The notes under the pieces are model-generated. The model ran no database searches, was not told the origin of the DNA, and worked only from the letters and a program-made list of their open reading frames with translations. 64,000 nucleotides of DNA from contig DIAJ01000034.1 in NCBI GenBank assembly GCA_002415785.1, positions 26,419-90,418 of the forward strand, in the 5' to 3' direction. Source of the stretch: Flavobacteriales bacterium UBA5081. GTDB taxonomy: Bacteria; Bacteroidota; Bacteroidia; Flavobacteriales_E; Vicingaceae. This document shows, piece after piece, positions 14,746 to 22,042 of this stretch; position 1 is the first letter of the stretch; every line of letters starts with the position of its first letter. The translations under genes and the position numbers were made by a program.

Positions 14746-16494
14746 ATGAAGTGGTCTAATTTTGCTTTCTTTTTATCTGTTGTCCTCTTATTAAGTGTAC
14801 TCTGTGAGACACAAGCTAAAGGGGTGTCAAGTTCTATCGTAATTGAAGGTGTGGTTGCGGACTCTTCAAGCGGTGAAAAGCTCGCCTTTGCAACAGTTTA
14901 CAACAGAACTAGCGATAAAGCGACCATTACAAATGAAGAAGGGTATTTTCAGCTAAGCATTGAGTCCTTTCAAGATTCAGTGGTTATCTCTTACATTGGA
15001 TATAAAAGTCAAACCCTAACTTTAAAGCCAAACAAAAGAAGTTATCAAATAGCATTAGAGCCCACTTCTTTTGACTTGAAGGCTGTTACGATCAAGCCAA
15101 GAGATTACAGCTATTTGTTCCGTTTAATTCAGGCGTGCAAAGAAAAGAGAAACACAGAAAGTGTAACGGCTAAAGCCTATTATCAGTTAAAAAGCTACAT
15201 CGGTGGAAACCAAATTGAGTTAGTTGAAAGTTTTTATAATGCCAGAATTAAAGGGTATGACCTGTTGAGCTTAGAATTGAAGTCCGGAAGAGTGGGCTTA
15301 AGGGAACACAACCATACATTTTTTGGATCTCTGGAAAGTTCAAAACCAATATACAAGCATAAGTTGTTTATGACTTCAGAGTACTTTCCAACGAACCCAT
15401 TGGAGTTAAAAGTCAAAAAAGCAGAGCGGAAATTTCACATTGACCTCATACAAAACTATCAAGATGAAACTAGCGACTCGGTTTATGTCGTGTTCTTATA
15501 TCCGAAAAAAAACAGGGAAAATAGTTTTAGCTGCAAACTTTGGATTAATGCAACTGACACCATTATTCAAAAAGTAGAGCTTGAAGGAATAAACCTCTCA
15601 CCTTATCCCATAATGCCAATATATAAGTTTGATGAACTAACAAAAAAGAGGCTTAAAATGACCAAAACATTTACTCAAAATGAGCATGGCGCCTTTTTTG
15701 AACATATTGATTTTCAATATGATTTTATATACAATAAGTCGGGAGACAGCTCATATAGGGTGAAAACAGAAGTTGTATTGTTTACCTATGATCATGAGAA
15801 CCCTTTTATTTTGCCAAAATATGGTATTCCGACAAAAGGGCTCACTGATTATCAGACTATAGGAGCCCTGCCGTACAATCATTTTTTTTGGAATGAGAAT
15901 GATGAACTGCAATTACATGACACGACAAACAAGAATCAGAAGTTTTTGAATCATCCCAATACAATAACGAATCAAAACTTTAAAGAGAAACATTCTAAAC
16001 TAAGTAGTTTGTTTAGCTACCCTTCCTATTTCTGGAGTAAAAGTCGATTTGCATTTAAAACGTTAGAAAAAAATACTGATTTTATTCATTCGAGAGAAAA
16101 CCCTTATTATAAGTTAAATTGTGGAATATATTTGGATTATAATAAGTATAATGATTCTATAAACCTGCTAAGTAAGTCTATTTTTGATGGTTTTCGAAGT
16201 TATTATTTGTTCTATATTGATGAGACGGCAAACTGTTTTTTTAATATGTACTTCGATTTGTATGAACGTAAGCGAATGGGGTTTATTCAAGGCTTATCTG
16301 TGGAATCATTAACACAAACTAGAATTGATTCAGCGTATTCTAAAATGCTAGAAGAAATTAGAAAAACGGTTGAGCAGTTTGATTCAGAAGTAGAGCGAGG
16401 TCGAAATTTTGAAAACTTTAAAAAGTGGAACACCTATATTAAAGAAAGCATTGATATAGACAATATTAAGACATTTGGACTTTCCAAAAATTAA
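14746..16494 (+). CDS. carboxypeptidase-like regulatory domain protein (possible DUF5686 relative)
   Basis: A 582-residue exported protein. A hydrophobic N-terminal signal (FAFFLSVVLLLSVLCETQAKG) is followed by a CarboxypepD_reg-like beta-sandwich (IEGVVADSSSGEKLAFATV to VVISYIGYKSQTLTL). That domain is common on Bacteroidota surface and TonB-linked proteins. The remainder, with segments such as KAYYQLKSYIGGNQIELVES and the basic SYFWSKSRFAFK, is long and poorly defined; resemblance to the DUF5686 family is tentative. No TonB barrel is evident. The gene fills the last folB-end cassette, and its stop codon sits against the first matching base of copy E. Its presence among defence and orphan cargo is unexplained. 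Confidence 0.7.
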   Translation: MKWSNFAFFLSVVLLLSVLCETQAKGVSSSIVIEGVVADSSSGEKLAFATVYNRTSDKATITNEEGYFQLSIESFQDSVVISYIGYKSQTLTLKPNKRSYQIALEPTSFDLKAVTIKPRDYSYLFRLIQACKEKRNTESVTAKAYYQLKSYIGGNQIELVESFYNARIKGYDLLSLELKSGRVGLREHNHTFFGSLESSKPIYKHKLFMTSEYFPTNPLELKVKKAERKFHIDLIQNYQDETSDSVYVVFLYPKKNRENSFSCKLWINATDTIIQKVELEGINLSPYPIMPIYKFDELTKKRLKMTKTFTQNEHGAFFEHIDFQYDFIYNKSGDSSYRVKTEVVLFTYDHENPFILPKYGIPTKGLTDYQTIGALPYNHFFWNENDELQLHDTTNKNQKFLNHPNTITNQNFKEKHSKLSSLFSYPSYFWSKSRFAFKTLEKNTDFIHSRENPYYKLNCGIYLDYNKYNDSINLLSKSIFDGFRSYYLFYIDETANCFFNMYFDLYERKRMGFIQGLSVESLTQTRIDSAYSKMLEEIRKTVEQFDSEVERGRNFENFKKWNTYIKESIDIDNIKTFGLSKN

Positions 16495-16651
16495 AAAACC
16501 GTCAAAGTTAATAGAACACTTATCAGGTAGAATTATTAAGTATCTAAAAGAGGAGTTTACTGATGTGAAGAAGGTACACATCAAAATTAGCAAGCTCAAC
16601 CCACCGATTTCCGGCAATGCTGGAAAGGGGAGTGTGGAGATGAAGAGATAA
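16495..16651 (+). repeat. folB 3'-end copy E, longest; probable native folB end
   Basis: The frame gives KPSKLIEHLSGRIIKYLKEE..., continuing to SVEMKR and a stop, collinear with FolB residues 66-116. Most amino-acid differences are conservative (A to S, E to D, S to T) and many codon differences are synonymous, so this end diverged while still coding for FolB. Homology starts right at the stop codon of the preceding cargo gene. It lies 9 bp before the hairpin that faces yebC, the place where an undisturbed folB would be expected to end. Confidence 0.9.
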
Positions 16652-16660
16652 GATAAATAA

Positions 16661-16691
16661 AAAGCCTCGTTACTAATTTTAACGAGGCTTT
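16661..16691. terminator. bidirectional terminator between the folB island and yebC
   Basis: Twelve-base arms AAAGCCTCGTTA (16661-16672) and TAACGAGGCTTT (16680-16691) with flanking A and T runs fit a rho-independent terminator working in both directions. It closes yebC on the minus strand and, originally, folB on the plus strand. Confidence 0.85.
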
Positions 16692-16716
16692 TAAAAGAAA
16701 ATGCTTTTGTATTTAC

Positions 16717-17472
16717 CTAGCCCATCTCTTCAGCTAACTCTTCCGTCATTTCCATATTGTGAAAAACGGTGTTTACATCATCATCTTCTTCAAACTTCTC
16801 AATAATGTTCAAAACCTTTTTTCCTTCTTCTAAATCCAGTTTAGTAGTTGATTTTGGAATTCGTTGCAACTCCTGACTTTCCGGCTCAATTTGCATTTCT
16901 TCTAATTTCTTTTGCATGCTTCCAAAGTCTTCGAAAGAAGTGTATACAACAACAAAATCTTCATCTTTTTCAACATCTTCAGCACCGCCGTCAATTAATT
17001 CCATTTCAAACTCATCCATGTCTTTGCCTTCCAAAGCAGAAGTAGGAATGGTAAAAACTCCCTTTCGGTCGAAGATAAATTCTAGGGAACCGTTTGTTCC
17101 CAAGCTGCCTCCGTATTTATTAAAAATTGCTCTAACATTAGCCACCGTTCGATTGATGTTGTCGGTTGTAGCTTCTACAAAAAGAGCAATACCGACAGGC
17201 CCATAACCTTCGTAGGTGACTTCTTGATAGCTTTCACTGTCTTTATCAGAAGCCTTTTTAATTGCTCGATTAATGTTGTCCTTAGGCATGTTTACTCCTT
17301 TGGCATTGGCTATAGCCAAGCGCAAACGTGGATTAGTGTCCGGATCAGGTCCTCCGCCTTCTTTTACCGCAATAGCAATTTCCTTTAAAATTCGTGTAAA
17401 AATCTTTGCTCTCTTTGCATCTTGAGCGCCTTTTCTGCGCTTAATGTTTGCCCATTTACTATGTCCTGCCAT
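16717..17472 (-). CDS. yebC: YebC/PmpR family protein (TACO1-like)
   Basis: A 251-residue member of the YebC/TACO1 family, proteins described both as transcription regulators and, more recently, as factors that help ribosomes through difficult peptides. The N-terminal signature MAGHSKWANIKRRKGAQDAKRAK is complete, the family motifs GGPDPDTNPRLR and NMPKDNINRAIKKA follow, and the C-terminus is acidic as usual. A TATTTTTG -7 element lies on the minus strand at 17492-17499, 20 bp before the start codon. It is convergent with the folB island. Confidence 0.95.
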   Translation of the reverse strand: MAGHSKWANIKRRKGAQDAKRAKIFTRILKEIAIAVKEGGGPDPDTNPRLRLAIANAKGVNMPKDNINRAIKKASDKDSESYQEVTYEGYGPVGIALFVEATTDNINRTVANVRAIFNKYGGSLGTNGSLEFIFDRKGVFTIPTSALEGKDMDEFEMELIDGGAEDVEKDEDFVVVYTSFEDFGSMQKKLEEMQIEPESQELQRIPKSTTKLDLEEGKKVLNIIEKFEEDDDVNTVFHNMEMTEELAEEMG

Positions 17473-17532
17473 AAGTTTGCTGTTTGTATTGCAAAAATAA
17501 GAAAGGGGATTGAAAAAGTTGAAAATAAAAAA

Positions 17533-17558
17533 ATCCGCAGCCCGATAAAGCTGCGGAT
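17533..17558 (-). terminator. terminator of the outer-membrane protein gene at 17589
   Basis: Arms ATCCGCAGC (17533-17541) and GCTGCGGAT (17550-17558), followed on the minus strand by a T-run (A-rich 17523-17532 on plus). It lies 30 bp after the stop codon of the minus-strand gene. Confidence 0.8.
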
Positions 17559-17588
17559 AAAAGATCCTACTGTAGTTTTGGTTTGGCT

Positions 17589-18416
17589 TTAAAACGATAC
17601 GAGAGAAATGCCAACTGTAAAAGGATAGAGTTCAGGACCTTTATCTTTTTCAAAAATGGGTGTTAAACTGTATGCTGCAAAAAGGGTAAAATCTCCGTAG
17701 CCGATTCTCGCAACAGCACTAAAGCGAAAAGGGTTCATGTTAAAATCCGTGCGGTTTTTCACTTTGTAGTCTTCCCCATTCCGACTAAATATTTGCTTGG
17801 TTTTTGAACCCACTCTATAACTTGCCATTCCACCAATGGCTAAATGAAAAGAGTTTTTAGCTGTTTTACCAATATTGGTTTCCAGCATTAAAGGAAGGTT
17901 AAGCATGGTACTTCTAAACTTGTTTTTTTCGATATTCTTTGTTCCATCTGTTATTCCAAAAGTGCTGTCTTTGTCACTAAAAACCGTATAGTCTCTATCT
18001 AAGTCATAGGAGTTAAATTCAAAACCTAAACCTGTAGAAAAGCCAATTTTCTCCTGAACCACCGGAATATAATATTCCATAAAGTTAATGGCTACTGAAA
18101 TTGACTTGGCATAGTTCAAATCCATAAACTCTCCTTCTTTTTGTAAGTCAACACTATTGGCCGGGCTTAAGAAACCGTTAATTCCCAAATCAACTCCTGC
18201 AAAGTGATTCCAACGGTCTTTGGGCTCGCATTCTTTCTTTTTAGTTGTATCGTCTTCTACACTGATCACAATTACTTTACTGTTCCCCCATCTAAAAGTA
18301 TTGGTATCTCCTTCAGTAAAAACTCCTTTTTTCACAACGACGGCTGTACTATCCGTTTGCGCACTTGTAGCTAAAAAAGCAACGATAAATCCAAATGCTA
18401 TAATTCCTTTTTTCAT
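17589..18416 (-). CDS. outer-membrane beta-barrel protein
   Basis: A 275-residue exported protein. The signal peptide MKKGIIAFGFIVAFLATSAQ is followed by alternating polar and hydrophobic strands (NSFHLAIGGMASYRVGSK; FRFSAVARIGYGDFTLFAAY) and a C-terminal phenylalanine (VGISLVSF), typical of small outer-membrane barrels of the PorT/OMP_b-brl type. Substrate and role are unknown. It is a single gene with its own terminator. Confidence 0.75.
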   Translation of the reverse strand: MKKGIIAFGFIVAFLATSAQTDSTAVVVKKGVFTEGDTNTFRWGNSKVIVISVEDDTTKKKECEPKDRWNHFAGVDLGINGFLSPANSVDLQKEGEFMDLNYAKSISVAINFMEYYIPVVQEKIGFSTGLGFEFNSYDLDRDYTVFSDKDSTFGITDGTKNIEKNKFRSTMLNLPLMLETNIGKTAKNSFHLAIGGMASYRVGSKTKQIFSRNGEDYKVKNRTDFNMNPFRFSAVARIGYGDFTLFAAYSLTPIFEKDKGPELYPFTVGISLVSF

Positions 18417-18471
18417 TTTTTAATTTGTTAGTGTTTGTAGGTATGACGAACAACTGTTTGAAAAGTTACAG

Positions 18472-18927
18472 TTATTTAAATCTACTTTCTAAAACCTTCC
18501 TCAACTCTTCAGGATCAGCAGTGCCAACGGTTACAGATTTACTTCCACCTTTTTTGTTGATATATTTTACTTCAACAGCTTTTTTCCCTTGAATATTAAA
18601 TAACATACCTTCTGAAGTTTTTTTGATACCAATGCCATAATACCAGGGCAATTCTATTAAGCGAACTGAAATAAGCTTATCAATATTAATATTAAACCTA
18701 ATAAGCCCGACACCAAATATTATTTTAAGAATTGAATTCTTAAGCTTTATTGTTAGTTTAAAAAAAAGTAAAATACAAACTAGTAGAAATATAGACAGGT
18801 AAATTAATTTTTTAAATGATGGTGGATTCCCCCATTGAAATGTATAAGAGCAAAATAATAATATAATTATTGCAGAAAGCAGAGCAATTGCAATCCAACC
18901 AATTTGTGTTTTTTTATAATCTACCAT
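18472..18927 (-). CDS. small membrane protein with a PH-like C-terminal domain
   Basis: 151 residues. Two hydrophobic segments near the N-terminus (IGWIAIALLSAIIILLFCSY and LIYLSIFLLVCILLFF) are followed by a soluble beta-rich part. That part contains ELPWYYGIGIKKTSEGMLFNIQG and KKGGSKSVTVGTADPEELRKVL, resembling the bacterial PH-like domains found in small membrane proteins. The function is unknown. It stands alone. Confidence 0.6.
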   Translation of the reverse strand: MVDYKKTQIGWIAIALLSAIIILLFCSYTFQWGNPPSFKKLIYLSIFLLVCILLFFKLTIKLKNSILKIIFGVGLIRFNINIDKLISVRLIELPWYYGIGIKKTSEGMLFNIQGKKAVEVKYINKKGGSKSVTVGTADPEELRKVLESRFK

Positions 18928-18959
18928 ATAGCTAAAAGAATAAATAAAGTTACAAAAAC

Positions 18960-19483
18960 TAAGCCCGCGAGTAAATTTTTAGTGAACCTGCCCCTTCCCT
19001 TGCCATAGTGAAAAAACTCGTCCTACTGTGTCGGACTCAAACGAAGTTCACGAACACCTTAAAAAAGTCATAAGATGTTCGCTAAACAGTTTTTTCGCTA
19101 AAGTGCTACCCGGCAGGCTTGATTTATACAAAACTTCCTAAAAGAGCGTTAATTGCTGCTAAAATAAATTCATTGAGGTATTAAATTAATCAAAGCGAAG
19201 CTTTGAAATGGGGCGGCACGACAAAACACGAGGCGGCGTAGGGTAAAGCGGGGAAGTTTGTTTTGTCTTGAACTTTTGTTTCTTTTGGTTCAAGCTAAAA
19301 GAAAATAGAAGAAATGCACAAAGGCTTTTATCTTTTATTGGATAATGAAAACATTTTAGCTCAGGACTGAGCTTTCCTGCCTGCTGGCAAGCAGGTTCGT
19401 TCTTTTTGCTCATCAAAAAGAACAAAGAGACAAGGTAATGTAGATAAATAGTATGAAGAGTTCTGGATTAGGTTTAGCATGCA
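18960..19483. repeat. gene-free stretch with dispersed-repeat-like sequence
   Basis: No convincing gene. An open frame on the minus strand (19186-19425, 79 aa) has odd composition and looks like translated repeat. The segment near 19210-19310 (CGGCGTAGGG, CTTGAACTTTTGTTTCTTTT, GGTTCAAGCTAAAAGAAAA) and the block around CCTGCCTGCTGGCAAGCAGG (19376-19395) followed by TTTTTGCTCATCAAAAAGAA resemble non-coding sequences I recall between genes in many Flavobacteriales genomes. The block near 19020-19070 (GTCGGACTCAAACGAAGTTC) has a similar look. This is recognition from memory, not a search. Confidence 0.45.
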
Positions 19484-20476
19484 TTATTTACTTCTACTAA
19501 AGCTAAAATTTCCAATGTTTATAGCAAAGTAGCTTTTGTCTTCATTTTTATTTTTTTCCACTTTTACCTTCAATTTTTCTTCGCCAAAAGAACTGACTTG
19601 ATGTGCAATTAAGTCGCCAATGCTTTTGTTTTTGAGTAACTCTTTCTGTACCATCGCTTGCGCAAACTCCAGAGCGGTTGGAACCTCTTCGGTTTGACTT
19701 TTCGTCTTAACAGCTACATGTATAGTCTTTGGCATTTTTGAGTTTAAATCAGCTTTTATGGCATTTGCCCTAAGTGGTTTTACTTCCATTTGAGCCAAGT
19801 CTAAACTAGCTTCTCGCAATTTATATTTGACTTGATTCTCTTTAATTGATTCCGCTTTATTTGTCTGTTTTTTCACTTTGCTTAAAGTTTGCTTTTCGCG
19901 AACGATTAAGTTAGCTGAAAGCAAACCCTCTTCAGTTGCTTTTTCATTATTTAACTCCCAACTCAACAATTGCGGTTGATAAGATTGTTCTGCCTGCGGA
20001 CTGTTGAGCAAGAAAATAGCTAAAGCAGCGGCGGCAACAGTTGAAACATAACTTTTCCATGCAAAAAGTGGAAGCACCCTTTTTTTGAGCTTTTCCTTTT
20101 TAGGATAAAAAATTTCAGGAGCTTTTAGCTTGATTTTTTGGAAAATTGCCAATTCGTTAATCAAATTGGAGTCAGCTTTTAACTGATTCTCTAATTGTAA
20201 TTTTTCATCTTTTGTTAGAGCTCCCTCTGCTGCAGCAATACACAAATACTCCTGCTGCAATAAAGTGGTTTCTTCATTTCTAATGAGCTTAGATTTGTTA
20301 AAAGTACATTCTTCATCTTCTTCCAGATAAAAAAGCTTCATTTCATCCAATTCAACCTTTAAATCCGGATGCTTCGCTAAAAACAAATGCAGCTCCTCTT
20401 CTTGAGCCTTTGAGAGATTTCCCTCTAAAAAGTCCAAAAAGTAGGCTTCGTAATTATGTTGATGAATAGGCTGCAT
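19484..20476 (-). CDS. membrane anti-sigma factor partner of the ECF sigma factor
   Basis: 330 residues. The N-terminal half is cytoplasmic, acidic and helical (EAYFLDFLEGNLSKAQEEEL), a common beginning of Bacteroidota anti-sigma-like proteins. One transmembrane segment (SYVSTVAAAALAIFLLNS) lies near residue 150, followed by a periplasmic tail rich in Lys and Gln. Its start shares one base (20476) with the stop of the sigma gene, so the two are co-translated. No zinc HxxxCxxC motif is seen, so binding to the sigma factor is inferred from gene order and topology. Confidence 0.75.
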   Translation of the reverse strand: MQPIHQHNYEAYFLDFLEGNLSKAQEEELHLFLAKHPDLKVELDEMKLFYLEEDEECTFNKSKLIRNEETTLLQQEYLCIAAAEGALTKDEKLQLENQLKADSNLINELAIFQKIKLKAPEIFYPKKEKLKKRVLPLFAWKSYVSTVAAAALAIFLLNSPQAEQSYQPQLLSWELNNEKATEEGLLSANLIVREKQTLSKVKKQTNKAESIKENQVKYKLREASLDLAQMEVKPLRANAIKADLNSKMPKTIHVAVKTKSQTEEVPTALEFAQAMVQKELLKNKSIGDLIAHQVSSFGEEKLKVKVEKNKNEDKSYFAINIGNFSFSRSK

Positions 20477-20961
20477 TAGATCACTTTTTCAATACTTACT
20501 AAATAGTCTTTTAAAGCCTTACGTGCTCTAAAAATGTACACTTTTACCTGCGACATGCTTAAATTGGCAATTTCTCCAATTTCTTTATAATCGTAGCCTT
20601 CGTAGTCGCGCAACAAAACCAAACTTCGTTGAAGTTCCGGCAAGCGATTGAGCGCCTCTTCCAAAACGTCGTTTAAATCGCTTTCAACTTGATGTTGAAA
20701 CAAGCTGTTTTCCTGCACTTCATTCCAACTCCCCTGCTTTTTTTCTCTTCGTATACTGTCGATCATACAACGATAAGCCGTTGTAAATAAATAAGACTTC
20801 GCTTTTGCGCCATCTACCTTCTCTCTTTTATGCCAAACCTTTTCAAATGCATCTTGCACTATGTCTTTTGCTTTCTCCTCATTGCGAAGATTTTTCAAAA
20901 CAAAGCGATACACATTATCGGCATAATTAGAAACGCTATAATTGTACTCTTTTACAGTCAT
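20476..20961 (-). CDS. ECF-type RNA polymerase sigma factor
   Basis: A 161-residue sigma-70 family protein with only regions 2 and 4. Region 2 includes YADNVYRFVLKNLRNEEKAKDIVQDAFEKVW, and region 4 includes LPELQRSLVLLRDYEGYDYKEIGEI with the helix-turn-helix MSQVKVYIFRARKAL. It directs a stress or envelope regulon, unknown here. It precedes and overlaps by one base the membrane anti-sigma gene. It diverges from rluB. Confidence 0.9.
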   Translation of the reverse strand: MTVKEYNYSVSNYADNVYRFVLKNLRNEEKAKDIVQDAFEKVWHKREKVDGAKAKSYLFTTAYRCMIDSIRREKKQGSWNEVQENSLFQHQVESDLNDVLEEALNRLPELQRSLVLLRDYEGYDYKEIGEIANLSMSQVKVYIFRARKALKDYLVSIEKVI

Positions 20962-21079
20962 TCGGCTTTAAACTGTTGGTATGACGGCTAGCTTAGCTTA
21001 TTTGTTACTAGCAAACTTAAATTTATTTTTCCGGGAAATGTATTTAACTGAATTTCAGATTTCTGAAACGCGCTGCAAT

Positions 21080-21112
21080 TTGTTTTAAACACTTTAATAT
21101 TCAGTACTTTTG
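21080..21112 (+). promoter_or_regulatory. Bacteroidota promoter of rluB
   Basis: A -33 TTG at 21080-21082 and a -7 TACTTTTG at 21105-21112, spaced by 22 bases, match the Bacteroidota consensus TTG - n19-23 - TAnnTTTG. The rluB start codon is 19 bp downstream. Confidence 0.7.
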
Positions 21113-21131
21113 CATTTTAAAATAAAGCAGT

Positions 21132-22019
21132 ATGAGCAAGTTCAAAGGCGATCGAAAAAAGCCATTTATCCGCAAAGAAAAAGAAGAGGGAGACAAAAAA
21201 GGAAAGAGACCTGCTAAAAAGAATTTTGGAAAGAAGCCATTTTTCAAAAAGAAGGACGAAAAAGCAGAAAAAAAGACTTTTGCAGATGAAGGGAAGATTC
21301 GTCTTAATCGCTATTTGGCGAATGCCGGAATATGTTCACGTAGAGAAGCCGATAAATTAATTGAATCAGGAGTGGTTCAAATTAACGGCAAAGTAGTTAC
21401 TGAACTTGGAACAAAAGTTGAACCGGGCGATACTGTTCACTATGGCGGCGAATTAATTAGTGGAGAAAAAAAGCAATACGTGCTTTTAAATAAGCCAAAA
21501 GATTACATCACCACCATGGATGATCCGCAAAAGCGAAGAACGGTCATGGAATTAGTTCAGAAAGCTTGTAAAGAACGCATTTATCCCGTAGGAAGGTTAG
21601 ATCGCGCTACTTCAGGCTTGTTGCTTTTAACCAACGATGGTCAGTTAACCAAAAGATTAACTCACCCGAGCAGCAATGTGAGAAAAGTATACCAAGTAAC
21701 TTTAGATAAAAACGTAAACCAAAACCACATGATTCAACTGGTGGAAGGCGTTGAGTTGGAAGATGGTGTTTCTACAGCCGACAAGGCTTTTTATGCAAAG
21801 GATGGCGATAAATCGCAAGTTATTTTAGAACTACATTCCGGTAAAAACCGAATTATTCGCCGAATGATGGAGACTTTGGGCTATAAAGTAACTAAGCTGG
21901 ATCGAACGCAATTTGCCGGATTGACTAAAAAAGATTTACCCCGTGGTAGGTTTAGACATTTAAGTGAAAAAGAGGTAGGTTTGCTGCACAGAGTAGCGGG
22001 CATGAGCCCACAACAATAA
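21132..22019 (+). CDS. rluB: rRNA pseudouridine synthase (RluB/RsuA family)
   Basis: 295 residues. A very basic, low-complexity N-terminal tail (about 55 residues, Lys-rich) is followed by an S4 RNA-binding domain (IRLNRYLANAGICSRREADKL). The RsuA/RluB catalytic domain contains the active-site aspartate in YPVGRLDRATSGLLLLTNDG. The family converts specific uridines of 23S or 16S rRNA to pseudouridine; RluB-like 23S specificity is likely but not certain. Lys-rich extensions are usual in Bacteroidota members. Confidence 0.88.
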   Translation: MSKFKGDRKKPFIRKEKEEGDKKGKRPAKKNFGKKPFFKKKDEKAEKKTFADEGKIRLNRYLANAGICSRREADKLIESGVVQINGKVVTELGTKVEPGDTVHYGGELISGEKKQYVLLNKPKDYITTMDDPQKRRTVMELVQKACKERIYPVGRLDRATSGLLLLTNDGQLTKRLTHPSSNVRKVYQVTLDKNVNQNHMIQLVEGVELEDGVSTADKAFYAKDGDKSQVILELHSGKNRIIRRMMETLGYKVTKLDRTQFAGLTKKDLPRGRFRHLSEKEVGLLHRVAGMSPQQ

Positions 22020-22042
22020 AATTGGCTTTACGTTTCTAAGCT

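Noticed and set aside
10166..16651. Integron-like cassette array with attC sites
   Set aside because: The repeats are in-frame FolB coding ends, not folded attC sites, and there is no integron integrase in the window.
10166..16651. Classical integrative element using the folB 3' end as attB
   Set aside because: No tyrosine or serine recombinase, excisionase or relaxase lies between the copies; kept only as a possibility with the enzyme elsewhere.
19186..19425. 79-aa minus-strand open frame
   Set aside because: Composition and match to repeat-like DNA point to translated non-coding repeat rather than a gene.
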